A stretch of DNA of 33,698 nt from JAICWP01 sp035252015 (GTDB taxonomy: Bacteria > Acidobacteriota > Terriglobia > Terriglobales > Acidobacteriaceae): positions 1 to 33,698 of the forward strand of contig DATFDP010000262.1 in assembly GCA_035252015.1 (NCBI GenBank), given 5' to 3'. The stretch's first letter is position 1; each line of letters opens with the position of its first letter. A program made the translations under genes and the position numbers. This document shows, one piece after another, positions 23,955-32,166 of the stretch. Below the pieces are notes generated by a model. That model had not been told where the DNA came from and did no database searches. It was given only the letters and a program-made list of their open reading frames with translations.

Positions 23955-24280
23955 ATTGTGTGAATTCTGTATGTTAACACCCACTCTTAGGTTGCCGGGA
24001 ATTACATCCCCGGTTACAGGCTCTCGCCATAATCGAATGGACCAAGAAGCCCCCGCCCCAAATCCGATCAAGACACGAACTGCTCCGATTGTAAAAGGTC
24101 AAGGCTACCCGCCGCCTCACTGCCTACCAATTCCTTTACGTTGAATTGTGTATTTGATGCATTGAGGGGCGGAAAAGCGGTACAGAAAAGCTTTCCTTCT
24201 CCGAACACCCGCGAGCCAGACGTAAGTTGTTGGCAGAGTTGAGACTAGCGCCCCGCCTCGGAGCTGGAAAGCGCCCCGCA
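23955..24280. other. Intergenic region upstream of hpnJ and downstream of tolC-like gene
   Basis: 326 bases, no gene. About 45-60 bases upstream of hpnJ is an imperfect hairpin, CCGGG-AATTACAT-CCCCGG (23997-24014). At 24274-24287, CCCC-GCATCA-GGGG overlaps the stop of the TolC-like gene and could end its transcript, although there is no proper T-run. A nine-base direct repeat GCGCCCCGC occurs at about 24248 and 24271. Confidence 0.45.
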
Positions 24281-25606
24281 TCAGGGGTGGTGAAAGGCCC
24301 ATTTCTCCAGCTCCCCGGTGGCGCGCAGAAGTTGCAACTGCGCCTTTTCCAGCTCGAAATCGGCATCCATAAGCTCGGTGGAGCGCAAATCGGACTGGAA
24401 CTGGGCGGTTTGCATCTCGCTCAGCGTGGCGGTAGCCGCCCGCATGCGCGCCTGGGTTGAGCTTAGCCCGGATTGTGCCAGCTGGTTCTGCAGGTCAGCC
24501 ACCTCGCGGGCGGCGGCTGCCTGTTCCACGGCGCGTTGCAGGCGCATGGTTTCCATCGAAACCTGATCCTTGGCGGCTAGCACGTCCTTCTGGGCGCGGA
24601 TGGCATCCGCATCAGCGGCCTGGGCGGCGGCTCTCTGAGAAAAATTCAGGAAAGGAAGACGTATGACCAGCCCGAAGGTGACGTTCTGGTTCTGAAAGGT
24701 GTTTACCCGGAAAAACTGCTCAAAGTTGGTGAGCGCCGAGCTGATCAATCCATACTGCGCCGCAAAATCAATGGAGGGTAGCAGAGCGCGATGCTCGGCC
24801 TTGGCCTTGAGCAGCTGGGCGCGGGCGCGCAGTTCAGTGGCCTCTACCACGTCGCTCGATTGCACGGCCGCCTGGGCTGCGGCTCCGCCTATCGGCGGGT
24901 CAGGAGTGGGCAACACCGGGATGGACTCAGCAATGGTGTTAATGGATTGCGCGGGAACGCCGGTCAGCTGCGAAAGATGGGTGCGCAAAAGGTCAGCTGA
25001 CCCCTCGGCCTGGGTGATGCGCAGGCGTACCTGGGCGCTTGTCAGCCGCGCTTTGGTTTCGTCCACCTGGCTGTCAATGCCCTCCTTTACACGTTGCAGA
25101 ACGGCGTATTCGATGTTGTGCGTGACGTTGCTCTGGTCTTGCAGCAGCTGCAGCTCCCGCTCCCATTTGTTGAGCTCGGCGTAGCTCATAGCCGTATCGA
25201 GCATGACCTGCGAGCGCTGATCGCGGTCCTCTGCGGAACTGGCCCGCCATTCGGCCTTGGCGGCCCGCACAAACTCCTTCTGCGCCATATTCAGCACGTA
25301 AGATTGCGAGGTGACATTGAAGATGGTCGGCGCCGACCCTTCCAGGCTGAGTGGGAAGCCATAGGCGTAGCCCACGTCGGAGCCCACCGTCACCTGGGGA
25401 ATAAAACTGTTGCGCGCCTCCACGTAAGACTCGTAGGCGTGCATCTGGTCGGCCGCGCTGGCGCCCGTGGCAGTACTATGAGTGAGCGCCAGTTGGATGG
25501 CCCGCTGGAGCGTAAATTCCTGCCCGCTCGCCGGTAACACCAATGCAATGGCCATGCTCGCTGCTAGGAGCAACTGCACAAACTGCCTGGAAAATATGGG
25601 CTTCAT
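24281..25606 (-). CDS. TolC-family outer-membrane efflux protein
   Basis: 441 residues; AGGTGA sits before ATG 25606. A signal peptide (LLLAASMAIALVLPASGQ) is followed by two repeats of the outer-membrane-efflux-protein fold. Each has long Ala/Gln/Glu-rich coiled-coil helices (for example VDETKARLTSAQVRLRITQAEGS; SMETMRLQRAVEQAAAAREV) and strand-forming segments (SFIPQVTVGSDVGYAYG; LPSIDFAAQYGLISSAL). TolC proteins form trimeric outer-membrane channels that dock with HlyD/MacA-type adaptors. The adaptor encoded at 28823-30073 in the same direction is the likely partner. No inner-membrane pump lies between them. It has its own promoter candidate (TATACT) and a structured upstream region, so its expression may be partly separate from the peptidase gene before it. 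Confidence 0.88.
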   Translation of the reverse strand: MKPIFSRQFVQLLLAASMAIALVLPASGQEFTLQRAIQLALTHSTATGASAADQMHAYESYVEARNSFIPQVTVGSDVGYAYGFPLSLEGSAPTIFNVTSQSYVLNMAQKEFVRAAKAEWRASSAEDRDQRSQVMLDTAMSYAELNKWERELQLLQDQSNVTHNIEYAVLQRVKEGIDSQVDETKARLTSAQVRLRITQAEGSADLLRTHLSQLTGVPAQSINTIAESIPVLPTPDPPIGGAAAQAAVQSSDVVEATELRARAQLLKAKAEHRALLPSIDFAAQYGLISSALTNFEQFFRVNTFQNQNVTFGLVIRLPFLNFSQRAAAQAADADAIRAQKDVLAAKDQVSMETMRLQRAVEQAAAAREVADLQNQLAQSGLSSTQARMRAATATLSEMQTAQFQSDLRSTELMDADFELEKAQLQLLRATGELEKWAFHHP

Positions 25607-25640
25607 GCGTCACCTGCAGGAAGAAATGAGAAGAAAGGCG

Positions 25641-25646
25641 AGTATA
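25641..25646 (-). promoter_or_regulatory. Candidate -10 box for the TolC-like gene
   Basis: TATACT on the minus strand, 35 bases before the ATG at 25606. I see no good -35 hexamer at 16-18 bases, so the promoter is weak or activator-dependent. Confidence 0.35.
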
Positions 25647-25668
25647 ACAATATGCGGAGCCCATCTCG

Positions 25669-25740
25669 GTAGCTGCGGCATCTTGCACGACGTCAGGGAC
25701 GTCGGCCGCGAAGGTCGGGAGCAGCTACAGCCATGTGCAA
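25669..25740 (-). repeat. Nested inverted repeats between peptidase and TolC-like genes
   Basis: Outer arms GTAGCTGC (25669-25676) and GCAGCTAC (25721-25728) are perfect. Inside is a tight hairpin CGACGTC-AGG-GACGTCG (25688-25704). A third pair, TTGCAC (25683-25688) with GTGCAA (25735-25740), crosses the outer stem as a pseudoknot would. It sits between the stop of the S9 peptidase and the TolC promoter candidate, so it may act as a terminator or attenuator. Confidence 0.5.
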
Positions 25741-25742
25741 CC

Positions 25743-27734
25743 TTATTTTTGATTGCCGCCGGCCGGTTCGGCGGACGAGCCATTATGTTTCAGATACTTG
25801 TCGAACCATTCGATGGTGCGGCGAATGGAATCAATCTGATTTTCGCGTTTCTCGAAACCGTGACCCTCGTTGGGATAGTAATGGGCGGCCACGGTCTTGC
25901 CGTCCCGATGTAACAACTGCACGACCTGTTCCGCCTCTTCTTTGGGCACACGCGGGTCGTTGTCCCCCTGCAGCACCAGCAGCGGCGCCTTCACCTGGTG
26001 AATGTAGGTGATGGGCGAGTCCGCCTCATAAACTTTGCGATCCTTTACCGGGTCACCGAGCAGGCTCTTTTCATATTGCCGCAGCAGCGGGTCGGAGTGC
26101 TGCAGCATGGTCATCCAGTTGATAATGCCGTACTCTTCCACGCCGGCGGCCCAGACATCGGGCGTCTTGGTCAATGCAATGAGTGTCATGTAACCGCCGT
26201 AAGAGCCGCCGGTGATGCCGATCTTCTTCGCGTCCGTGTAGCCGGTGGCCTCCAGAAACTTGGCGGCGTAAACTTCGTCCTGCAAATCGCCGCCCCCGAG
26301 GTCCTGGTAGTTGGCTTTCTGAAACGCGATTCCATAGCCTGTGGAACCGCGCGGGTTGGGCGCGATGCAAATGTAACCGCGGGAAACCAGCGCGGTGGCG
26401 TCCGGGTTCCAGTAATCGCTCATTTGCCAGGTGGGTCCGCCGTGGGGCAGCACCAGCGCGGGATTGGAGCCATCGCGCTTCAGGTTGAAGGGCACCCACA
26501 TTAACGCGCTAATAATCTTCCCGTCAAACGACTTGTAGTGAACGATCTGCGCCTCTGGCAACGGCGCGGAACTCAGGCTGGCAATGGCCGAATGGGTCAG
26601 CTGCCGGGCGTTGCCGCCGTTCAGGCCGTAGACCCAGTAGTCGCCCGGCTGTACTGAGCTTTCGTGAGAAATCAGCAGGCGGTCGCTTTGCGGCGAGAAG
26701 GAGGTCGGGGACGCGGCGAAGGAATTCACTCCCGGCGGCACCTCAATCTTCCTGGACTGGCGTGTGGCGCGGTCTACCAGGTACAGGTCCGTGCGCCCGT
26801 CGGAGTTGAGGGTGTACGTGAACCTCTCGCGGTTGGGAGAGAAATCTCCCGATCTGGCTTCCCACTGCGTGTCGGTCACCCAGTCCAGCTTTTTTGTGGC
26901 TACGTCGAGTAGCGCCACATTTTGATAACCACCCTTTTGGTTGGAGGTGACCAGCAGCGTGGTTCCATCCGGCGATAGCGACGAGGCGAAAAACAGTACA
27001 TTGCCCTGGTGCGGCGTCAGGTTCGTAGTCTTGCCACTGGCAACGTCCACCGCATAGACGTCGGAATCAGTGAAACTCACGTCGGAGCGATCCGCATAAA
27101 GCGTTTTGCCGTCCGGGCTCCAGGCCACGGAACTCCAATTGCGGTTGGGCGCGCTCTCGTGGGTTAGCTTTCCCACCTTGCGTGTGTCCCACTGCAGCAA
27201 AGCGATGTCATAGCTCGTACCGTTTTTTGGCTTGTAATTCAAGGCGAGGGTGCGGCCATCGGGAGCCCAGCGTGGCGATTCCTCGCGAATATCAGGAGTA
27301 TTTGTCAGGTTGATGGCATCTCCGCCGTCGCTGGGAATGGCATATAGGTCCCACAACTCATTTCCGGCCGTGTCCTGCTGATAGACGATCCACTTGCCGT
27401 CCGGCGAGAACACTGCGTTGTATTGCCGCTCATCCGATTGTGTGAGCTGGATAGGCCATCCGCCGCCGGCGCGTACTTTCCATAAATTGGGGCGGCCGGT
27501 GAAGTTGGTGGTGAACACCACCTCCTTGCCGTCCGGCGACCAGGAAGCGCCGTAGAGCCCGCGTGTGAAGTACAAATCGTCAATGGGGATGGGCCGCGCA
27601 TTGGGATTGGCGGCGGATGCGACCGACTTGGGATCAGTTAGCTGCCGGCTCGCCGGGCCTGACGTTTGAGCCATCAGGGGAAAGCAAAGCAGAATGGCAA
27701 AAATCGCAGGGAAGAGCCGTTGCACAGCTCGCAT
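25743..27734 (-). CDS. S9 family prolyl-oligopeptidase-type serine peptidase, exported
   Basis: 663 residues; GGAGG lies seven bases before ATG 27734. A signal peptide (LFPAIFAILLCFPLMAQ) is followed by a WD40/TolB-like beta-propeller (about 45-390) with repeated SPDGK/SPDG blades (WSPDGKEVVFTT, FSPDGKWIVY, WAPDGRTLAL). The C-terminal alpha/beta-hydrolase holds the triad S511 (GGSYGGYM), D593 (GDNDPRVP) and H625 (NEGHGF). This is the acylaminoacyl-peptidase/DPP-like S9 pattern, cutting short peptides at the periplasm or surface. It follows the TPR gene by 92 bases, a gap that contains a TATAAA box (minus strand, near 27796), so it may have a promoter of its own. Its place within an adaptor/TolC gene run could link it to peptide export or processing (inference). 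Confidence 0.92.
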   Translation of the reverse strand: MRAVQRLFPAIFAILLCFPLMAQTSGPASRQLTDPKSVASAANPNARPIPIDDLYFTRGLYGASWSPDGKEVVFTTNFTGRPNLWKVRAGGGWPIQLTQSDERQYNAVFSPDGKWIVYQQDTAGNELWDLYAIPSDGGDAINLTNTPDIREESPRWAPDGRTLALNYKPKNGTSYDIALLQWDTRKVGKLTHESAPNRNWSSVAWSPDGKTLYADRSDVSFTDSDVYAVDVASGKTTNLTPHQGNVLFFASSLSPDGTTLLVTSNQKGGYQNVALLDVATKKLDWVTDTQWEARSGDFSPNRERFTYTLNSDGRTDLYLVDRATRQSRKIEVPPGVNSFAASPTSFSPQSDRLLISHESSVQPGDYWVYGLNGGNARQLTHSAIASLSSAPLPEAQIVHYKSFDGKIISALMWVPFNLKRDGSNPALVLPHGGPTWQMSDYWNPDATALVSRGYICIAPNPRGSTGYGIAFQKANYQDLGGGDLQDEVYAAKFLEATGYTDAKKIGITGGSYGGYMTLIALTKTPDVWAAGVEEYGIINWMTMLQHSDPLLRQYEKSLLGDPVKDRKVYEADSPITYIHQVKAPLLVLQGDNDPRVPKEEAEQVVQLLHRDGKTVAAHYYPNEGHGFEKRENQIDSIRRTIEWFDKYLKHNGSSAEPAGGNQK

Positions 27735-27826
27735 CGTGGGCCTCCGTTAAACGCACTGGGCTTGCAATGCCCGGAATGCTGCGCCCACAATTTTATACCG
27801 GCAGAGCTGTGGGAAATGTGAAGGGG

Positions 27827-28810
27827 CTAGCGGCTCACCCGCACCAGCGCCTGCTGCGCCAGCGAGAAGTCGTGCGCCAGCGCCAGCGCGGCGCGATATT
27901 CTCCGGCTGCTGCCTCTTTGTCGCCTTGTCTCTCCAGGATGGAGCCCAGCAGGTAATGTGCCTGGAAAGGCGGCGCGTCGGCTGAGGTGTTGTTGGAATC
28001 CAGGTAATGACGAAGAAACTGGATGGCTACGGGAAAATTGCGGCCGGCGCGGTAGAGGATCTCGGCGGCGTCCACCCACACTTCGCTGTGATTAATTTCG
28101 GCGGTGCTGGCGCGGTTCACCGCATCTTCCATATCCTCCATACGGTTGCGGCGCCGATAGAAGGAGGCCAGGGTAAGCCAGTATTGCGCCTGGTTGCCGC
28201 TGGATTGGATGGCGGCACGATACTCGCTCTCCGCCAGCGTATAGTTGTGGTCGCGCTCTGCGAGCGAGGCCTTCACCCAATGCGCGGCCCCGGGATCCAT
28301 GGTGGAAAGGCGCTGCGCCTGGGCGCGCGCTTTATCCTTGCCCCCACCCAGGAAGGCCGGCGCTTCCATGTAAAACTCGGCCAAGTCCGACTGCGCCGCG
28401 ACGTTACGGGAATTGAGTTGCACCGAGGTTTCAAATTCGCTGCGCACCTTACGCGCCAGCCCGATCGCCGTGAACCAGCTGGAGTGTTCCGCCTTCTCGC
28501 CGTAGGCACGGCCCAACCAGAGATGGTACTCGCTGTTGTCCGGATCCAGGGCTACGGCTTTCTGGGCGGCGGCGATGGCCTTGTCCCAATGCTGCAGCGA
28601 GTAGTGGGCGCGGCAGAGCAGGTGATAGGCCTCGGCGTCGTCGGGTTGGGCGCGCAGGTGCTCTTGCAGATCGGCGATGGCAACATCCACCCGTCCCTCG
28701 GAAAGCAGCGACTGCGCTGGTATATCGGCTGCGACAGAAGTGGAAACCAGGCCCACAGTCAACGCCAGCAACAAGAAACATCCCCAGGTTCGCTCTATGC
28801 TCAACTTCAA
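27827..28810 (-). CDS. Exported TPR-repeat protein (TTG start)
   Basis: 327 residues. The start is TTG 28810, decided by AAGGAG six bases upstream (overlapping the stop of the adaptor gene) and by the absence of any early ATG. A signal peptide (CFLLLALTVGLVSTSVAA) is followed by tetratricopeptide repeats across the protein, for example DAEAYHLLCRAHYSLQHWDKAIAAAQKAVALDPDN and SEYHLWLGRAYGEKA, with others near 200-230 and 275-320. The protein contains no enzyme motif. TPR proteins serve as assembly scaffolds. This one starts 12 bases after the HlyD-type gene, so it is almost certainly co-expressed with the adaptor and may organise the envelope complex (inference). Confidence 0.87.
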   Translation of the reverse strand: MKLSIERTWGCFLLLALTVGLVSTSVAADIPAQSLLSEGRVDVAIADLQEHLRAQPDDAEAYHLLCRAHYSLQHWDKAIAAAQKAVALDPDNSEYHLWLGRAYGEKAEHSSWFTAIGLARKVRSEFETSVQLNSRNVAAQSDLAEFYMEAPAFLGGGKDKARAQAQRLSTMDPGAAHWVKASLAERDHNYTLAESEYRAAIQSSGNQAQYWLTLASFYRRRNRMEDMEDAVNRASTAEINHSEVWVDAAEILYRAGRNFPVAIQFLRHYLDSNNTSADAPPFQAHYLLGSILERQGDKEAAAGEYRAALALAHDFSLAQQALVRVSR

Positions 28811-28822
28811 AAAATTCTCCTT

Positions 28823-30073
28823 CTATTGTGCCCGGCTTACCGCCATGCCTGCGCGCAGGGGTTGGCCGTTGGTAGTACCCAACGCCACTTGGGCATTATC
28901 GGGCAGGCCGCTGACTTCGGCCTGGGTCAGGTTGGAGATTCCGACCTTCACCTCGCGCTGCTGAAGTTCTCCGTTGATAATCTGAAACACCCACGTTTTT
29001 CCATCCATCCGCACCGCTTCGCGCGGTACCACCAGCACATTGCGGTGCTCCGCGGTAATGACGGTGACGTTAACGTTGGTATTGGGCAGCAAGCGGTCGC
29101 CGGGATTGGGCACTCGGCAAACCACTTCACCGACGTTGCGGGTCTGGTACTTCACTATCTGCGCCGGCAGGCGGGTTACCGTGCCCTGCCACTGCCGCCC
29201 AGGCATCGCATCCCAAGTGATGTCTACCCTCTCGCCCGGCGACAAGCGGGCGATATCCGGTTCATCCACGAAAGAATGCACCTCTACGGTTGAGAGGTCG
29301 GCCACCTGCACCAGCAGGTCGCCGGTATTTACAAAGCCGCCGGCGTGTACGGGTAGGGAATAGACCACGCCCGCGCTGGGAGCGCGCACCATTGAGTTGC
29401 GCAGCACGCTCTGCGCGGCCGCGTAAGCTTCCTGTCCCTCATTTTGCTGGGCTTGCACCTGCTCCACCTGGGTGTGGGAGTATCGCCCCTTCAACTTCTG
29501 CTGCAGCATGTTGACCTGAGCGTCGGCACGCTCGAGTTGGTTTTCGGCGTCCCGAACCTCGCCCACGGAGGCAGCCCCTTCCTTCTCCAGCCGTTTCATG
29601 GCGTCCAGATTCCGTTGCGCGGCATCGCGATCGGTTTGCGCCTTCACCAGCTCAGCCCGCGTGGTCAGAATCTCCTCCCGCGTGCCGCCCGCCTGAATGG
29701 CTTCCATGGAGGCTTCCGCTGCGCGCAATTGCGCCAGCGCTTTGGCGGCTTCCGCCTGCGCCTCGCTGGTGTTCAGTTCCAGCAACAACTGCCCTGCTTG
29801 GACCCGGTCGCCTTCGCGCACCAACACGCGCTTCACCAGAGCAGGTGCAACTGCATGGGCTTCAAAAGGCAACACCGGCGTGATTTTGCCATTGGTGGTG
29901 ATGACGGCGCGAATGTCGCCGCGGTGGACCTCCGCGATGCGGACCGGCACGTCGCTGCGCTGCAGCGAGATGAAGGCGGCCAGCACGATCACGGCAGCGA
30001 TAATGGCCAAGCCAATTATCCAGGCGCGATGGCGGCCGAAAAACCCGGCGTCCGAATTTTTCCGTGGCGACAT
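28823..30073 (-). CDS. HlyD/MacA-type periplasmic adaptor (membrane fusion protein)
   Basis: 416 residues; AAAGGG lies six bases before ATG 30073. One N-terminal membrane anchor (WIIGLAIIAAVIVLAAFISL, about 16-36). The lipoyl/barrel-sandwich halves are at about 45-95 (VRIAEVHRGDIRAVITTNG, VLVREGDRVQAGQLLLELN) and 225-265 (VRAPSAGVVYSLPVHAGGF, NTGDLLVQVADLS), separated by a long alpha-hairpin. Beta-barrel and membrane-proximal domains follow (VVCRVPNPGDRLLPNTNVNVTVI, LVVPREAVR). Such adaptors link an inner-membrane ABC or RND pump to a TolC channel; a TolC-like gene is four genes on, but no pump gene is in the run. It is the first gene of the minus-strand set and divergent from queF. Confidence 0.9.
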   Translation of the reverse strand: MSPRKNSDAGFFGRHRAWIIGLAIIAAVIVLAAFISLQRSDVPVRIAEVHRGDIRAVITTNGKITPVLPFEAHAVAPALVKRVLVREGDRVQAGQLLLELNTSEAQAEAAKALAQLRAAEASMEAIQAGGTREEILTTRAELVKAQTDRDAAQRNLDAMKRLEKEGAASVGEVRDAENQLERADAQVNMLQQKLKGRYSHTQVEQVQAQQNEGQEAYAAAQSVLRNSMVRAPSAGVVYSLPVHAGGFVNTGDLLVQVADLSTVEVHSFVDEPDIARLSPGERVDITWDAMPGRQWQGTVTRLPAQIVKYQTRNVGEVVCRVPNPGDRLLPNTNVNVTVITAEHRNVLVVPREAVRMDGKTWVFQIINGELQQREVKVGISNLTQAEVSGLPDNAQVALGTTNGQPLRAGMAVSRAQ

Positions 30074-30296
30074 GAAACCCTTTGTCTATTAATACCTTAC
30101 CACCGAGCCCAAATGCCGTGGCGGCCAGGAAGCACCCTGGTAATCACCCACAGGCTCATGCCCGTAGGAGCGGCCCCACTTTTCGTTGGAGCTGGGTCAC
30201 TTCTTAGATGCCCCGAATGCCCATGCGAAGCAGAATTGTGCGCTGCGCCCTGCTTGGAACTATGCCGGGTGGCGCAGGTGCACCCCGGCCATCCGT

Positions 30297-30302
30297 TACA
30301 AT
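30297..30302 (+). promoter_or_regulatory. Candidate -10 box for queF (leaderless transcript)
   Basis: TACAAT ends six bases before the queF ATG, and no ribosome site precedes the ATG. Transcription would then start at or near the first codon. No -35 hexamer is evident. Confidence 0.3.
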
Positions 30303-30308
30303 AAACAC

Positions 30309-30749
30309 ATGGGCAGCAAGCCACGTTACACGCCGGAGCACGCCAAAGCCGGTCTGGACGCCACGTTTCCCGAGATCGAAACCTGGCCCAACCAGTTTCC
30401 CGCCTATGAAATTCTGGTGGACGTGCCCGAGTTCACTTCGGTTTGCCCCAAAACCGGCCTTCCCGACTTCGGAGTGCTGAAAATCCGCTATATGCCCGAC
30501 AAGTTCTGCCTGGAACTGAAGTCGCTGAAAGAGTACCTCTTTACCTACCGGAATTTGGGCATTTTTCAGGAAAATATCGTCAACCGTGTCTTGGAGGATG
30601 TAGTGCGCGCCGCCCAGCCGGTTTGGGCGGAGGTGCTAGGGGAGTTCAAGCCCCGGGGAGGCATTGCCACCGTAGTCACGGCACGCTGGCCGCGCCCAGG
30701 AAATGAAAATCGCATTACCCGTCGCGGCCGCCCACGGCTGCTCTCATAG
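30309..30749 (+). CDS. queF: NADPH-dependent 7-cyano-7-deazaguanine reductase QueF
   Basis: 146 residues from ATG 30309. It contains FTSVCPKTGLPDFG with the catalytic nucleophile C46, which forms the thioimide with preQ0. The QueF signature ELKSLKEYLFTYRNLGIFQEN follows. The enzyme reduces the nitrile of preQ0 to preQ1 in queuosine synthesis, in the cytoplasm. The length matches the single-domain (Bacillus-type) form and not the two-domain Escherichia coli type. Near the end, ARGGIATVVTA-type residues (KPRGGIATVVTARWPR) are also family-typical. It is not in an operon with other queuosine genes; it is divergent from the adaptor gene. A longer in-frame extension to 30186 has no family resemblance. 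Confidence 0.93.
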   Translation: MGSKPRYTPEHAKAGLDATFPEIETWPNQFPAYEILVDVPEFTSVCPKTGLPDFGVLKIRYMPDKFCLELKSLKEYLFTYRNLGIFQENIVNRVLEDVVRAAQPVWAEVLGEFKPRGGIATVVTARWPRPGNENRITRRGRPRLLS

Positions 30750-31153
30750 GTCCGATGAGGAGAAGTGCTCGCCGGCGAAAGCGCACGGAGGTCGGGTGAA
30801 GTTCGCCTTCGAAGAACCCCCGTTCGCTCCTCAGCCAGCGGGACCGCGCAAGCTTTTTCCGTGCGACCGAGCTGTGGGCTTTTGAAGGCGTTGCAGGCTG
30901 AAGTATCAGACGGAAAAGCCGCTCGAACGAGCCGGCTCTTTCCGGGAACGAGACAGCTTCCTGAGCAGTTTATAGGCATGTTACTTGCGCAGGAACAGCA
31001 GGGATATCAGCCCAGTGCGCGGAACGCAGTCTCAGGAAAGAAGGTAATTCGCTGCAAAACAACAACTTACATCCATTCAGCACCTGGAAATATGCCGCAT
31101 ATTCCTGCCCTTACAATGTCTGTGGTGGCGTGAATGAACTACTATGGCCGAAT
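30750..31153. other. Intergenic stretch between queF and the outer-membrane protein gene
   Basis: About 400 bases between convergent genes, with no credible coding frame. The only clear structure is the hairpin at 30911-30944. Confidence 0.5.
30911..30944. repeat. Long hairpin between convergent genes
   Basis: The arms starting CGGAAAAGCCG and ending CGGCTCTTTCCG pair along about 14 positions, with two single-base bulges and a four-base loop. There is no T-run. It could be a two-way terminator for queF and the convergent gene, or a REP-like element. Confidence 0.5.
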
Positions 31154-31807
31154 TTACTTGGTTCCTATACGGTAGGTTAGGCCACCGCTAACGCGAAAGT
31201 GGCCTTCGCTCATACCCCCAAGGTAGGGTCGAATGTAGTCTCCAACCGCGCGCACTGCAACATGAGGCACAACGTGAAGGTCGACTCCACCACCCCCTCC
31301 TACGGCAAAATTGGTCTCCCCACCCGCAAGAGTCGTCGTTGCCGGCACCCCGTTTGTTAGCCCTATATCTTCCACCTTGAGGCGTGCGCCGCCGACCAGC
31401 GCGCGCGCGAACGGTTGCAGCCGACCGCTCCTGCGCATGGTGACCTGGGGCCCCGCCATAAAGGTATAGAAGCGAATGCGGTTGCGCAGGGTGTCGGTCG
31501 TGCCCGGAACCTGGAGCACCACCAAGCTTTTGGTGACGTAGCTGCCGCTGAAATCAACTACCCCACCCAGCCAGCTCGTCTTGTTTTCCTGCAAGGATGC
31601 GTTCCAACCGCTCAGACTTAAATGGGATCCCAGGGGCAGGGGTTGTACGCCCAGCAACTGCGTGGCAGAGTTCAGCGACGCTTGGGCGACACCAGTGCTG
31701 AGGCGTGTGTATTGGAATCCGCCAAACACTTCCCACTGCGGCTTGTCCTGAGCGACAGCGGCATCCGACAAGAAGATAAGCAAAAGAAAAATTAACTTAA
31801 TCTTCAT
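31154..31807 (-). CDS. Small outer-membrane beta-barrel protein (OmpA-like porin fold)
   Basis: 217 residues from ATG 31807, chosen for GGAG six bases upstream and a clean signal peptide (MKIKLIFLLLIFLSDAAVAQ). The mature part has alternating strands typical of an eight-stranded barrel: WEVFGGFQYTRLS, SWLGGVVDFSGSY, IRFYTFMAGPQVTMRR, LQPFARALVGGARLK, NFAVGGGGGVDLHVV, VAVRAVGDYIRPYL. It ends in FRVSGGLTYRIGTK. It has no OmpA-like peptidoglycan domain. Such proteins are common in Acidobacteriota as 'outer membrane beta-barrel protein'; the role is unknown. It is a single gene, with a hairpin in its leader region. Confidence 0.85.
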   Translation of the reverse strand: MKIKLIFLLLIFLSDAAVAQDKPQWEVFGGFQYTRLSTGVAQASLNSATQLLGVQPLPLGSHLSLSGWNASLQENKTSWLGGVVDFSGSYVTKSLVVLQVPGTTDTLRNRIRFYTFMAGPQVTMRRSGRLQPFARALVGGARLKVEDIGLTNGVPATTTLAGGETNFAVGGGGGVDLHVVPHVAVRAVGDYIRPYLGGMSEGHFRVSGGLTYRIGTK

Positions 31808-32166
31808 CCACGCTCCAGAGCGACGATGGCCAGCATTGCCCGACGTTGGGCAAGATTGTCGCAACCGGTAGCAAGTGGGTCAACCGGGAAGTGTGACTTT
31901 GCAATTTTTGGTCGGCGCACCATAAGGCTAGCGATCTTGCCTGCTATCGGCTCGCACCGACTGAATGGGACATCGGGCAAAAAGCGGAGCGGTTTCGATG
32001 CTGGTCAGGCCGAATTCTCCGAGCGCCTTAGCGTGATTATGGGTTAGCATCGCAACAGCCCGTCCGGCGGGTGTCTTTACATTTCAGGCCTACAGGATAG
32101 GTTGTTTCGAGCTTGCGGCGAAGACAAGCACCACCAAGGCCGACGAAAGCATCAGATAGCTTGTCC
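31808..32166. other. Divergent intergenic region with a hairpin
   Basis: About 360 bases between two divergent genes. TTGCCC-GACGTT-GGGCAA (31836-31853) is a perfect six-pair hairpin about 30 bases upstream of the barrel-protein ATG, inside its likely leader or promoter. No coding frame is convincing, and I see no clear -35/-10 pair. Confidence 0.45.

Noticed and set aside
22545..23963. 472-residue plus-strand open frame
   Set aside because: Lies wholly antisense to hpnJ, which has clear family motifs; no recognisable domain and explained by codon bias of the true gene.
28007..29293. 428-residue plus-strand open frame
   Set aside because: Antisense to the TPR and adaptor genes; composition is His/Gly/Arg-rich shadow sequence without motifs.
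29444..30304. 286-residue plus-strand open frame
   Set aside because: Antisense to the adaptor's coiled-coil region; no motif and no ribosome site.
31826..32047. 73-residue plus-strand frame in the divergent gap
   Set aside because: No ribosome site or family resemblance, and it overlaps the likely leader of the barrel-protein gene.
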